DNA from: Paragonimus westermani
Taxonomy: Eukaryota > Platyhelminthes > Trematoda > Plagiorchiida > Troglotrematidae
DNA length: 64,000 nucleotides
NCBI GenBank assembly: GCA_008508345.1
Contig: QNGE01000757.1
Coordinates: 35,656 to 99,655, forward strand
Direction: 5' to 3'
Both the position numbers and the translations under genes were made by a program. The notes beneath the pieces are model-generated. The model worked only from the letters and a program-made list of their open reading frames with translations. It had not been told where the DNA came from and did not search any database. Positions 37,201-48,740 of this stretch are shown here, in pieces. Within the stretch, counting starts at the first letter, position 1. Each line of letters starts with the position of its first letter.

Positions 37201-38280
37201 GGAGATCTCCTCTCGTCTATAATCGATTGTAGACTACTACGCAAATGACCCTATTAGACACAGCCGAATTAACACATCTGGAGGAACAGCTACAATAAAC
37301 CAGAATAGCACTCAGAAGTGGATTTGAGTAAATCCACAAGTGTGCTAACTCAGTCGTGCTAATATGCGAGTTCGAGGGCACAGCGATCAAGTTGACCTGT
37401 AAGAACTTGGATTGAATTTCAAACCTCGGTCGTGGTAAGTATACACTCTACGAAAGCTTTTGATCAGAACACACCCCTTAAAAAATCGACGCCAGTACGA
37501 ATGCTACAATACAATGTGACCAGCCTTCAGTTTTTATAAATCCAAAACAAAATTTCTACAATAACCAGGTTTCGAACATGTTTTTTACACCAGTCTTATC
37601 CCCAATCAACAGAATTTAGGAAGTTTCTTCAAAACTTATCACTGAGCTCGTAAAATGAGACAACAGGGAAAAAGTTTGTACCACATATTTTTCAACGAGG
37701 TTGGTCTGGATGTTGCTTGCTGAAGTAGACAAAAATCGTGATCGGCTGGTTGTATGTGGCCAAGGTGATCATGACTGACCTATGGCCAAGACTTTTCAAA
37801 AGTTGTGCAACGTTCCTACTGAATTACTCTTGGCTAACTGCTAGTAGCCCGCTAGATTGGTCCAAAAGCTTTGATGGCATCCAAGCGATGGATGGTGTCA
37901 GAAAAATGCCGGAAAATAGGAGCTGTGAGGAATGTGTTGATGGTCTGCATGCATCACAGGATGTGGACTGATTGTGTGTCATAAATGATTGATAGATATT
38001 GTCCACTCAATGGGGGTCACTTTGAGATCCAGTGACACACGTTGCTTACAAACAGTCAGTGTGGGACAAGCCGTTTGGGCAGTCCCTTGATTTTCACTGT
38101 ATTTCAAAGGAAATTTACCTTTCTAGCCGACCAAAAATTGTTCTATGAGTTAGAGAGTTTGTACGTTCCATGCAAGATAAACACCTCGAGTGATCCGTAG
38201 CCACATACAGTGGGTCTGTTACTGTAACTTCACCCCATGGACATGAATGATGTTTCCGCCTATTTGAGATAGTATGCAGG
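33886..38280 (-). CDS. Unidentified multi-exon gene (core exons)
   Basis: Six same-strand exons can be chained with mostly agreeing phase: 38119-38280, 36526-36738, 35961-36153, about 35045-35467, 34347-34467 and 33886-34205. The 186-, 162- and 123-codon open frames clustered within 2.5 kb are the initial clue, since several long minus-strand frames together are less likely by chance. The deduced protein is cysteine-containing, beta-rich in feel, with N-X-S/T sites and no long hydrophobic run in the part seen. An extracellular or lumenal domain is possible, but I recognise no family. The frame is ambiguous inside the 35.0-35.47 kb exon. Candidate upstream exons lie at 40825-40978 and 44863-44974. 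Penelope relics would then sit in its introns. Confidence is moderate because sites were chosen by eye. Confidence 0.42.
34347..34467 (-). CDS. Exon of the unidentified minus-strand gene
   Basis: Acceptor CATATACTTCAG, entry phase 1, about 40 codons, then the donor ATCC/GTAAGT, a perfect donor hexamer in exit phase 2. The peptide includes LGETYTLAVKSSVTD. The exit phase matches the entry of the next exon at 34205. Confidence 0.42.
35045..35467 (-). CDS. Exon region with a frame switch, unidentified gene
   Basis: It opens after ACATACTGCTCAGCAG in phase 0. One frame is open to 34937 (162 codons). A second frame in the right-hand part also reads well and offers a phase-1 donor (ACTG/GTGACG near 35045) that fits the next exon. 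A small internal intron from TTCAG/GTATTC, about 79 bases, would join the two frames. The exact structure is unresolved. Confidence 0.32.
35961..36153 (-). CDS. Exon of the unidentified minus-strand gene
   Basis: Acceptor CATCTTTCTACTAG; the first base completes a serine codon left open by the 36.53 kb exon. It gives about 64 codons, acidic and arginine-rich. Two donors compete: AGA/GTGCGG at 35960 fits the next exon's phase 0, while CAAG/GTGACT at 35983 is the stronger site but leaves phase 1. Confidence 0.38.
36526..36738 (-). CDS. Exon of the unidentified minus-strand gene
   Basis: It is entered in phase 2 after TTGTTTGCAAG and left in phase 2 at CTAAG/GTGTAT, giving 71 codons. The peptide includes GPGNHVIYEGVGVVVPSDIP and three cysteines. 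A slightly longer start at 36749 after GATTGTCAG is possible but does not match the phase of the 38.1 kb exon. Confidence 0.4.
37361..37450 (+). repeat. Degraded SINE copy
   Basis: A tRNA-like head (GGGCACAGCGATCAAG) and a B-box region (TTTCAAACCTCGGTCGTGG), then AAGTATACACTC as in other family members. It lies between proposed exons of the minus-strand gene, so it would be intronic. Confidence 0.45.
38119..38280 (-). CDS. Exon of the unidentified minus-strand gene
   Basis: A strong acceptor (CCCCTTTCTCTGGACAG), 54 codons and a strong donor (GAAAG/GTAAAT), entry and exit both phase 2. The segment contains SCPWGEVTVTDP and a CLSC pair. Of the proposed exons, this one has the best pair of splice sites. 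Confidence 0.42.
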
Positions 38281-38574
38281 CTGTCCAGAGAAAGGGGCCC
38301 ACTCAAGATTTGGGGTCAAACTGGACTTATTTGGAGTTTCGGCAGACTCCAACGTGATGGATCAGAGGGTGACTTGATAAAGCGTTTACATTTCAGCCCG
38401 TTAGTACTTAGGAGTCAGAGCATCCAAAACGATTCAATAATTATGAGGAAGAATCCGGCAACTTTCTAATTTCAGAGGAAAGCATAACTACGCATTTGTA
38501 TTCATCATCGTTTCGATCTCACCATACGTATACGGTCTGCCTTACCATTAAAAATCTGAACATAGCAGTAAGAA

Positions 38575-39600
38575 GACGGACACTGGTAGATGTTAGCACT
38601 TCGTATTGCCTCTTCAGTACCAAATAACAATAACCAGGAACATATATGATACTAATGGGATGGGGGGTGATGAATAAAATAGCAAATGGGGTTGAGAAAC
38701 GACAGGACAGAATTTTTAAGTCCATGGGATTCTAAGGCTTGCATATAATTGTTTTTGTACACACAACGATGGCTTGAGACGACTAATCGAGACTGCCTCA
38801 GCAAAACACAGGAAACGCGGATTAGCGTGGCGCATTATAATTCTGAATGTTAATTCCGGATTAATCCGGTGGCCAGTGGCCAGCATGTGCTTGCGCTAGA
38901 CGAAGCCGGAAGCCTGCGTTATCCAGGGACGAAGGAAGTAGACTGCGCAGTCACATCCTGAACCCATTTCAGCAGATGTTCCTTCATCCTAAAGTTCAAG
39001 CACCTATCGGTTCTGCCGATGTAACTTTGGCCGCAGTTACACACAAATTGATAAATACAGTGTGAGTTGACGCCAATAAGTTGCTCTCCCTTTACTGAAG
39101 GTTACGGTAACTTCCCAGTTCGGTCAATGACTACGATTTCAGCTGCATTGTATGCTCGCTTAATGGATGTGACGAGACGTTTTGTGGTTAGAAGTGAAGA
39201 AATGTCACCTTTGAATGGTAGTTCAATGTAGACTTTCTTCTTCCCAACCGTGGGAACCTTATCCCCTACAATACGCTGTTGGCTGTGCCTATTGATAAAT
39301 CTTAGCGGATACCCATTATTCTGCAAAGTGGTTGTAAACAGTCGAAGTTCATCACCTAAACATTCTGATGAACAAATGCGTCCAGCACGCATAAACAATG
39401 TTCTGACCAATACTCGCTTGTTCTTCATTGGCGTGAAGTCTTTCGGAGATTGCAGGTTGTGAGCATTAACATGATCAGAAACGAATACGGTGGAGTGGGA
39501 TTGTACATCTAAGACGAACAGAGCAGTGTTAAACGACAGAACTGACCGAACGGGGAAGGAGCAGCACATCTCCAGGTGGCTAATGCAAACAATGACTCAC
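38575..39600 (-). mobile_element. Penelope-like element, reverse transcriptase end plus GIY-YIG tail
   Basis: On the minus strand the order is intact. The open frame 39569-39102 (155 codons) holds the reverse transcriptase C-terminal and linker region, with KDFTPMKNKRVLVRTLF and YIELPFKGDISSLL. Then comes a GIY-YIG core near 39060-38960 (IYQFVCNCGQSYIGRTDRC in a shifted frame). Next is the tail near 38860-38760 (FLCFAEAVSISRLKP, LCVQKQL). Last is the 3' untranslated block to about 38575. Frames shift between the parts and a stop lies upstream, so it is inactive. It is 5'-truncated, and on the same strand as, and inside a probable intron of, the unidentified gene. Confidence 0.85.
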
Positions 39601-40824
39601 CACTGGTCAGGATACCAACACCCGAACAGAAATCCGGCATCTTCAATCTCGAACCCCTTAACTGCAACAGTGCATGTGGTTGATCTCATCTCATTGTCCA
39701 TGGTCCTTGTGCGCAGACGCCTTGTTAATCGATCGTCACCTCCGGTCCTCTGTTGTCAAAACCTGCTGACGCAATCGATTTCCTTGCCGTGGCAGTCAAC
39801 CCTGACTAGACGCATGTGATGTTAGTTCGTTTGATCGTCATGCGCTTAACTGTCCGAATGTTTTAAGTAATCGATTGATGAAAACAAACGAAATGCTTGC
39901 ATTTCACAATGTGTCTTCTTGTCTTCTTGATGAACTGGACAAAAGGAACTCAATATTTCGAAGTGATAATTGAGTCGAGCGTTAGCACCAGTGACGTACA
40001 AATTACCAGACAGATTTCGGTGCCAGATTTTTTATATTACAATTCACTTACCCGAAAGGCTACGTCTCTGTTCACTTATCTGAAGCTTCGACGAACCTTT
40101 GAAGAGGTACTGGGCTGGGGATCACATCTGCTGGGCAGCTCATTGGCGCACGATGGTCTTCGTTGTTGGGAGGAGATTTATTTTTTCTGTCTTAAAGGCC
40201 AGAACAACGGTCAACGTGATATGCTCAAACAGCCCCTCAAGTTGATGGCACGTGGGTCTCTTGTGAAGAGTTACAGCCGCAATTTCAGCGGAAACAACAA
40301 TGTTTCTTCGTACATTCTATTCAACTGTTACAATTTGTAGGTCACTGTAATGGTCAACGAATGCTACTTTAATATGTGCGTAGTACAAAAGTTGACTAAT
40401 CAGCGATCATATTGATGCACTGTTCTGAATATCTCCGAGCTGTGCTTCCTGCCGAAGTGTGAGTATATTGGACTATCATTCGGACGTGTATATCGAGATC
40501 GCATAACATGCTGGACGAAACGGAAGCCACCCGGTAAACGTGTAAAGTGTGGACTGAAGCACAACATGTAAGTCTGATTGATAATGTGGGTAAACGCTTG
40601 ACTGGTTTCATTCATGTAGTGTTGACGGATCATTTCGAGCATCCTTGCTAACCGATACTACGTTAAACATGTTTGCGGTAAAACAGTGTTCGCTGTAAAA
40701 AATAATTGCCGGCTACATCCTAAGATAAAAGTGCATCAAACTAAGCAAGCATTTCTACCTGAGTCAAAACGTTGATCTCCCCATGGTTGTTGAACAGACT
40801 GTATGGGTGCACAGTATAAATCAC
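39601..40824. other. No firm gene
   Basis: The plus-strand frame 39909-40340 (143 codons from its ATG) begins with a hydrophobic stretch, but its length is within chance and no homology is visible. It is not called. Confidence 0.3.
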
Positions 40825-40978
40825 TCAACATATACGTGTGAACTAAAGTCACACGATGTAGCCAAATCAGCTTTCTGCTGTTCGGAAAGTCTCAATGTGT
40901 CTTGGATAACCAAGCAGCCTGCAATATTTCCCCGTCGACTCGCAAGCACACTGTTCACTAAGCCTGTCAGTTTTGGAC
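40825..40978 (-). CDS. Candidate upstream exon of the minus-strand gene
   Basis: The acceptor has an excellent pyrimidine tract (TTGTTGTTACTGTTGTCACTAG), entry phase 1, and about 51 codons including LVNSVLASRRGNIAGC. The donor TTGA/GTGATT (phase 2) would match the 38.28 kb exon. A rival donor, CACAC/GTATAT, gives phase 0. Confidence 0.33.
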
Positions 40979-41661
40979 CTAGTGACAACAGTAACAACAA
41001 ATTAAAACCCATCGATACAGAGTAACTGTTAACATACCTGCCTAGTTCACTTGGTAACACGGTATGCGGCTTGGCTGAACTCAACCCATACGGCGATTTG
41101 TCCTTATTTCGCCTGTTTCTCAACTTCCACTTGTGCGTACTACACAAGTAACCTCTTCTTGTATTCGGAGAACGGTTCACCCGGAAACAAACGCCGGAAA
41201 TGATTACACGTTATATGACAGATTCTTGATGTTCTTTTGCAGATTCGTACTACGTTACAGTAGCTACTGATAGAGACAAAAGCTTGCTATTCTAAATCTC
41301 AACGAAGCCTGTCAGAACTGTTAATCAACCAAATGCCAACACACTTACTGAAACCAGTTACATCTCATTACCAAGGGTCTGTGACTTTAAAGCTTAGGCA
41401 AGATTAGGCATTTTGCTATGGTTTGATTGTTCAAATATCAAATGCATTCATTCAAAAAGAACGTGGAATACAGGGTTTAAAACCGGTTGCCTCATTATCT
41501 GTTTTGTTCAAAGTAAGATGAACATAAACAATATCAAAACTGGCAAACAAGAAATAACTACGAGGAAGAATGCGTTAATCTTTGTAAGCACGTGATTATG
41601 AATGAGAACGCAACAGAGATAACGCGGTTTGTGGTAATGTATCTCTCATGTCTTGAATGGG

Positions 41662-41665
<4 letters not shown>

Positions 41666-41702
<37 letters not shown>

Positions 41703-41752
41703 NNNNNNNNNNNNNNNNNNNNNNNNNNNNNNNNNNNNNNNNNNNNNNNNNN

Positions 41753-41788
<36 letters not shown>
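41666..41788. repeat. (AT)n microsatellite interrupted by assembly gap
   Basis: AT dinucleotides flank 50 N at 41703-41752 on both sides. The true array length is unknown. Confidence 0.95.
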
Positions 41789-41792
<4 letters not shown>

Positions 41793-42714
41793 CAGTGTGA
41801 TTTAAATCTCACGTTATTACTGGACATTCAGATGAAACAGTTAGTAACCTGATAAATAAACGGTAGATTCTTTTGTCTGACTGATGCTAAGGTACCGTTG
41901 CAACTTCTTCGCAAAGAACTTCATGAGACCACCGACAACTGATCTGTGGTAGAGGAAAAGAACACAACTTGATCTAAGAGATCATTAAACTTAGCTCAGG
42001 TAGCTGGTTGCTGAAAACGTGAATCGCACTGTGAAGTCTGACATAAGGAGAGTGTATAGTTTTGATGTATCATGCATGCAAAAATGTGACCAATTCAACC
42101 AAAACGACGGTAACGATTCCAGCTCTTCAAACCGATTGTCGGTGATTCAGTCAACTGCTTGTAATTCCGTTATCAGTACTAAGCAGCACCACGATTACCA
42201 TCTTTTAAACCATCTAACATAGTGGAATATTTCTGCTCAGTTTGAGGTTACATAGCGCTGTTTGGATGAGAGGTATAATATGTGAGTCAATTTCTGACAA
42301 CTTGTGTTTGTTTTTAGAGGCCGTTCATTTTCTGTTTCCGACCCAGTGAGTGTTATGGTCTCGCAACCGAGTGATCATAGGTTTTGTTAGTAAGAAATTT
42401 CGAGCCAAAATGGAAATTGACTGCAAGGTTATTAAAGCGTTTGTTGATCTACTGAGGACCACTTGCGATTCTGGAATATCAGCTTGAGATGAAGTGTCTC
42501 CATAGGAAACTACTACTCAGCTGTATGTTTAGCGATTCTGAGAACTGTTGGGAGTTCCGATGATCAAGAATTGTTAGTTACACTTATCCACTGAAGGCAG
42601 AACTGGCCAGAGAATAATGAAGCTTGAACAAAACGGTTAGGACGCCAAGAATGGTAGATTCACACGATAACGGATACGCGCACAAAAGTTTTTGTTAACA
42701 GAGGACCTCACGCA

Positions 42715-43030
42715 AACTAGTGTCCGCAGTCACCATACCGGTCCAGACCAGCGGACACCTTACCAACCTGCGCGTACACTTAGAATCTTATTAGTTCATT
42801 GCAATCCCAGTCTCTCGCGGTTAACTGAGGCGGTCGCAATTAGTCGACAGATGGTGGCTTAGTGTACTCAGAATCAAACGCACCTGAATTCGGCTCTCCT
42901 TCAACATAGTTCTGTTTCCGATCTGTTATTTCGACTAACTGTTTAAGCTAAGAAACCGACTCATGTTATAAATCTAGTACTGACGATTTACTTCGAAAAA
43001 ACCACTCTTTGTATTCTAACTGTGTTTTTG
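42715..43030 (+). mobile_element. Penelope-like element tail, decayed
   Basis: Broken frames follow the order of the PLE C-terminal region. A segment like SAVxxxVxTSGHLTN comes first, then a decayed form of the NPRFLRFSEAV block, then a TCGACAGATGG version of the INRLKP codons. The 3' untranslated block with a TCTAGTACTGACGATTTAC sequence near 42985 ends it. It has several stops and is older than the 16.0 and 28.6 kb copies. Confidence 0.55.
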
Positions 43031-44862
43031 AATATCTGAGGGGAACTAATTGCTTTAAACAGAGAGGTTCCCGACAAGTTTCTTCTATACTGTCTACTCA
43101 AACAACAATCTACACAAGCTAAATAGTTATCTTAAACTACTTCCGTTATTTGACAAAAGCCGCTCAATAAAATTAGAAGCAGACTCAGACGGATCGTCAA
43201 AACGTTCCCATGCCTGCCTCTTAGTCATTTCTCTGAAAGTTTTCGAACATTCAACTTAGGTAAACTGAACTTCGTACACCTCTGGACGCAGCTTTCTCAT
43301 TCTGATGGACGCTTCCAGCCAGGCTGCGGAAAAACTTCTTTCACGATTTATGTCAAGCAATTTAGAAACCACAGCCAAATTAAGTGGCGACGGAGTGAGT
43401 GTACTTTCCGTCAGTTGAATCCTTCAGCTGTCATGATTCCAAAATTTCGTCTTATTACAACAATTATCATTTCACTGGTCATTCCGAATGTGTATCTATA
43501 GCAGTCGGTAATGCAATGGCTCGGGCAGTAAACACAAAAGACCGATAGTTGTGGGGAAAGGTGTAGTTTATTTCGAACCAATTTTGTGGATAGCAATGTT
43601 TAAAACAATTTCTTAGACAATGTGGAACACGGATGTACTAGCCAAATTGTGTCTTCCATGTATCTGAAATGTGGACGGCTTAACAGATCATCATTTAATT
43701 GAACAGTACCACCAGGCTAATGAGAATGCTAATGATTGATTACAGTATTTCCGTTTGGACTGTTAGACCCGAAGGTATAGTGTGATGTGGTCTGCAACTG
43801 GCTGGTATGGGAGCTTAGATCACTACAATATGCGTTCAACTAAGCACGGACGCAAATCTGCCTATACCTCTGTCCAGGTTTAAAGCGTTTTGCTATCCCT
43901 TATCTTAGAATACTTATTGCTAGTTCTAGTTGGTGATAATAGACTATCGAAAAGAACTGATAGCTTTTCTATTTCGCCTTAGCGAAACATGTCTAACAGA
44001 TGAGCAATTTCCTGTCTAATACTCTTGGTGGACATGAAAGTGTACAGATTGTGAAGGACAGCAGGCGATTTTAACCTGATAGGAATCTGAAGAAATCGAT
44101 GCCTTTCAAATTCATATTGACAGTGTAACATTGCTCACATTATCAACTCAGTTGGTACAAGGTAACTGATGGGGTCGACAATGATATGAATTTGAGTGTT
44201 AACATGCATCATCCGTTCGGAATGATCAGATATCCGAACCTTGCATCATAATACGCTCCTCAAGTGTAGTTCAAATATTCTGCTTTGTAGACAGTATCAC
44301 AACTTATCGAACACATCACATGTTCCCAGCTTCTTCATGAACACATGGTCAGCAGCCTGCTTTGCAGGTTGCATGACATTATTCAGATGAAGTGATCCAC
44401 AAACCAAAGCTGTCCGCTTGCAACATCCAAAATAGTGCGCAATTTTGAATGAAATTGTAACAAAATGTATCACACCATGAATGAACAAATGCTCCCAATA
44501 CTAACATGGTCAATCAAACAGCTGAGCATGAAACGTATCTCGTCTGCGCAAAGTGGTTACACCCAGCACTGAGTATTGGTCAAGCTACACTGTTCTCGAC
44601 GATCCACTGTGTTGGCGTCATGGCTTCCGGATAACTGCATGTAAATTTACACTCCATCATCGATACCGGTGGAAAGTATCGAACCGAAACTTTATCCTGG
44701 ATGAGACAGCTCCGGAGGGCGTCCAGATCAGGTGAACCAATAGATTTTGAATACAACCTACCACGTCAGTTGATTGGGCATTAAACTGTCGGATCTTTAC
44801 CGTGTGTTCTCACTTGCTATGATGAATATCATCATGTTGTTGAAAAAAAGCTAGTGACTCAC
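43031..44862. other. No supported gene
   Basis: Short open frames only; presumed intron if the minus-strand gene extends to 44.97 kb. Confidence 0.35.
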
Positions 44863-44974
44863 TAGCTGCCACATGATGCATTGTCAATGTTTTTAAAAGT
44901 GGGCTCAAGTGTCTGTAAACCTCAAACATGTGATCACAAAGAGGCCGTCTAGCACTGGGACTAACCAGTGCAAC
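44863..44974 (-). CDS. Candidate upstream exon of the minus-strand gene
   Basis: It opens after AATCACTTCATCCCCAG in phase 0 and ends at GCAGCTA/GTGAGT (perfect donor, phase 1), giving 37 codons including LVSPSARRPLCDHMF. Its exit phase matches the 40.98 kb exon. A second frame is also open with a different donor. Two further weak exon candidates lie at 45290-45373 and 45430-45519. Confidence 0.28.
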
Positions 44975-45519
44975 CTGGGGATGAAGTGATTATGTACGAC
45001 TTTTGTCGCGCAATGGATTATTAGGGAAATGCCAACAAAATTACCAGGCATAACACAGTACATTGATTGATAATGATAATGTTGTTTCGAATCAAAGAGA
45101 GGGAAATAATTAACAAGCTGAACATAAAAAGAATCATTCAAATGTATGTTAAATTGTAGCTAACATCCTCAGAGCGATAGACGTGTCAAGTGGAAAATTC
45201 ACAGGCGCAGTCTTACCATCCGTTTGATTGTCCGGACATCTAGCATTCATTCCACGGAGTAGTTCGGTCCAGTCGATTACTGCGCACACCTCCCTCTAGC
45301 AAAATCATGCGTACTTGTTTGACAGGTACCACGAGCATCACGTGATTGTAAGACTGAATCAGGACCGCTTGCACTGGTGCCTAAACTTTAAGCACATAAA
45401 TGCCACTTGTTCGATATGAACGTGTTTACCTGGTCGTGATGTGGTTTGTATGAGGTATCCCGGTTACTTTCGCAGTGTAGTACTGTTGCAAGGTTGGGCT
45501 GATACTAACTGTATTTTTT

Positions 45520-47054
45520 CTGTTGCAAACCAGTATTTGAAACCTTGGTAGCTTGCTGTCGAACTGTTTAAGAGGAAAACAAATTAAAATGTTGTATTCA
45601 CAAATCCTCACACATATATGAAGAGCGGCAAATGTAGTTTAGTGTAAGTAAAATTGGGAATTTGCAGTGTTTGTTTGAATTCCATGTTGCTCTTCCGAAC
45701 GGAAGCTTGATCCTTTAGCTTGGAAAATGCATTGAAGCCCTCGGTCATCCACAACTGTTATCTCCACCACTCACCCTGTATGAAGCAGGTTGAGTATATG
45801 AGTATTACGACAATACGTTTGTAAGTATTTAGGAGATCAGTCGTGATCACGACAAAGAACACAAGAAGTGCTGAGCCTACGCTGGACTGATAGCGTGCTG
45901 TGTTCTTAAAGGATTCCCAACATATCGCACGTTTTTGAGCGTTCGATGAAAACGCAAAGCTTTCAAGCGGTGATATGGGCCCGGACTGCAGAAGATTTCC
46001 CATAACCAATGAGCGAGATTGCTAGGGACGCAGGTCACACTGGGCTGCGTCGTCATCAACGTCGTTGATTAGAAACGAGCTGCAGCATTCTCGTTTGTTT
46101 TAATTAACAACGAGCATACATCAGTGAAAGTGTTTATTCCTTTTCAAAGAGTCCCATTGCTCTGTCTGACTAGCTATTTTTTTTCGAAAATCTGCACGCA
46201 TTTGTGAATCTGCCATTTCGTGGAACATTGCCAAGATGAACTACACTCTCAACGGTACTGTTGGTGGGCATCATTCAAATCTAAAAATGCCATACGCATG
46301 TATGCACCTTTAATGAATGTATCTAACTTATCTTTTTTTATGTTTCTGAAGGTATGTCTTCTAAAGTTTTGTGTACTCCTCCGTCGAAAATAAATGCCAA
46401 ACCTTAAATGCGGATTGCCCCTAGTCAAGAGGTGCTCTCTGTTGAGTCATTTGCCTCAGATGCACAGTCATCGCAAAATAGTGTTCGATTCTCTAATAAT
46501 CATTTCTCATTTGAATAGAAGAAACGCCAATCTCCGGTTGCCTTCCACTTTGAACAGAAGATTGAAAATAAAAATATCGTACTTGGTTTGACAGATCTGT
46601 TTTGATTATTCAGTAAAGAAAAATTCTAATTTGATTTTCAGGCATTTTACTGTAAACTTTTATAAACGTTTACGCAAATAGTTAACGTAAAATTCAGTAT
46701 TAATTTCCGTCCACAAAATGCGTCAAATGTCTCTTTGCTGTCTATAAAAACAAGAGGCGTTAGAACCGTCCCCCCGAATTCCAGTGCCCACAATTTTTTC
46801 ACCAGCTCCTTTTTACCACTCACTCATAAAGACAGAAGTTCGTCTGAAAGTACCCAATGTGGTCATGCAAAAGACGGAGTAGTGAACAAGACTTGTTTCC
46901 TGTGTACGGTCATGAGGCTAATTACAACACTTTAAACATGACTACAACAATAGTCAGGATGAGTCAGAAAGACAACAAATAGAGGTTATGGACGGCCTGT
47001 TCGTTATCAGTTGCGCAGTCACTGTTCAAAATCGTGGGCTTGGTTGATTGTAGG
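45520..47054. other. No supported gene
   Basis: Only chance-sized open frames; no recognised repeat. Confidence 0.35.
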
Positions 47055-48740
47055 CTAGGGGAGGTTAAGTGCCCGCACGAAATTCTTCTGAGCACAGAGG
47101 TCAGGGTTGCGCAGTCGGATGCTGATGGCTTCGGCAACGGTCAACATTAGAAATCTCATCATTCTTGACCGATTCCTTGGCACTCGGTAGACAATCTGAA
47201 AAGCATCTTTCTTACTGACAGAATGATTGGAGTCAGTCAAGTGACCAACAATCACGTATGAAACGGTTTTGATCACACTCCTGTTCATCCATGCAGGATG
47301 ATGTTTATGCGCTCTGTCCGACAATTACCTTGTAGTAGGACCAAAATATGATGCTCGACATGAGCAAACAAATGAGTACATGCAACAACTAGTTGTAGAA
47401 CATGGAAGTTTGTCTTTGAGTTGTGACATGATAAAGAGTGTTGAAAAGAATCTGATGCACAATTGAGCGGCAAAACAGGTTGACTTTTGCGGCTCTCTTG
47501 CCACAAATTCAGTCACGGGGTCTCTCTTTCAATGGAGGTTAACAAGTGAGAACTTCTTACTCGCAGAAGTTGACTCATTTTTCAACTCTACCATCTGCAT
47601 CGCTTTCTGAATAAATCGCATTGCTAGCCACCTCTCGAAAAATATAACTCAGTTTACAGTGTTAAGCGCACAGATTTCTAACGCCCTATTAGTCACAAAT
47701 CGCATGAAGTTTCACATTTGATTTAACGGAACGAAGCTAACAAACTAAATGTGCTGACCACTCGAACTCTGTTTCCCGCACACTTTTTGTCGAACTGAAT
47801 CATCTTCTCTTGTCAATATTCTAACATCCAAATCAATCCAAGAAATCATCCAGTCAATTATTCAATCAATCAATCAATTTGCTGACTCCTTGGGGAACTT
47901 ACTACTCTCATAGGCCGAGTTAAAAGTACTCTTAACTCTGTTCATGTTAGAAATATCACTGACGACGCGAAAAATGTCAACAAGGTAGCATTTACAGATT
48001 GTAAGTTGTTCAAGGATTACACTCAGTTGGTTGGTCCCCACTTTGCACATAAAAACGTTCGCTAATAGGGGACGCAGAGGAGAACCCACTACCACTCCAT
48101 CTCTTTGTCAGTAGATTACGTTGTCAAACAGAAACTAAATATTACCAGAGCAAAGCATCATCAGTTCTCTCAGTTCATCTCTTGAGATGCCCACATGTTT
48201 GTTGTTACGTCCAATATGAGTGCAGAGGTATTCACTAGTCTATTATTGAGGCGCGTTCGTGAATAAGGAAGCGGGCTCAAAAAAAAACTTCTTTAGCTGT
48301 TTAGGTTTACGTCTCGGATTAAATCTGTAGACCGAAACGTGTCCCGGAGATTATATCCTCATAGATCCAACCCGATGGGTTCGAACAAAGCGACGTGCCA
48401 TTTGGCCGGATCATAATGCAAATTACACATATCTAAAATGGGTCCCGAAGGCAAACCTTTGTGTCTACTTCAATCCGACCGTGTGACCTAGGGATTCTTG
48501 TTCCAAGAGGACGAACGCGCTTGAAAATGTTCTTGTAAATTATCTCCTTCTGTTTCAGTTGGCGTAAGATTTTAAACTTCGTTTTCTCCATTGCTGCTAT
48601 CTTGTCTTTCCCCGTGGTCACCTTCATGAATTTAGAACTATGGGCTAGTGTGTTACAGCTTTTTGTGAGTTAGTAATTCCTGTTTAGTAAAACGACTCCT
48701 TTCCTTTATCTGGTCGTTCCTTTGTAAACACTTCAATACA
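47055..48740 (-). mobile_element. Penelope-like element with decayed reverse transcriptase and endonuclease
   Basis: This is the longest PLE copy in the window, read on the minus strand. Near 48730-48690 an RPDKGK motif is followed by a broken VVLLNR. At 48560-48480 comes IFKRVRPLGTRIPR. At 48180-48040 is the reverse transcriptase core, with NKHVGISRDEL, two in-frame stops, QRDGVVVGSPLRPLLAN and then a corrupted YLVDIF where catalytic PLEs carry YxDD. Near 47420-47330 is the endonuclease core (MYSFVCSCRASYFGPTTR, degraded YIG). From 47324 comes the tail with GHLTDSNHSV, EAISIRLRNPDLCAQK and the final RALNLP. Stops, frameshifts and the lost catalytic aspartate show it is dead. The C-terminal tail differs from the 16/28.6 kb type, so a second subfamily is implied. 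Confidence 0.85.

Noticed and set aside
39897..40340. 147-codon plus-strand frame with a hydrophobic start
   Set aside because: About one frame of this size is expected by chance here. It has no homology, and splice or promoter signals do not support it.
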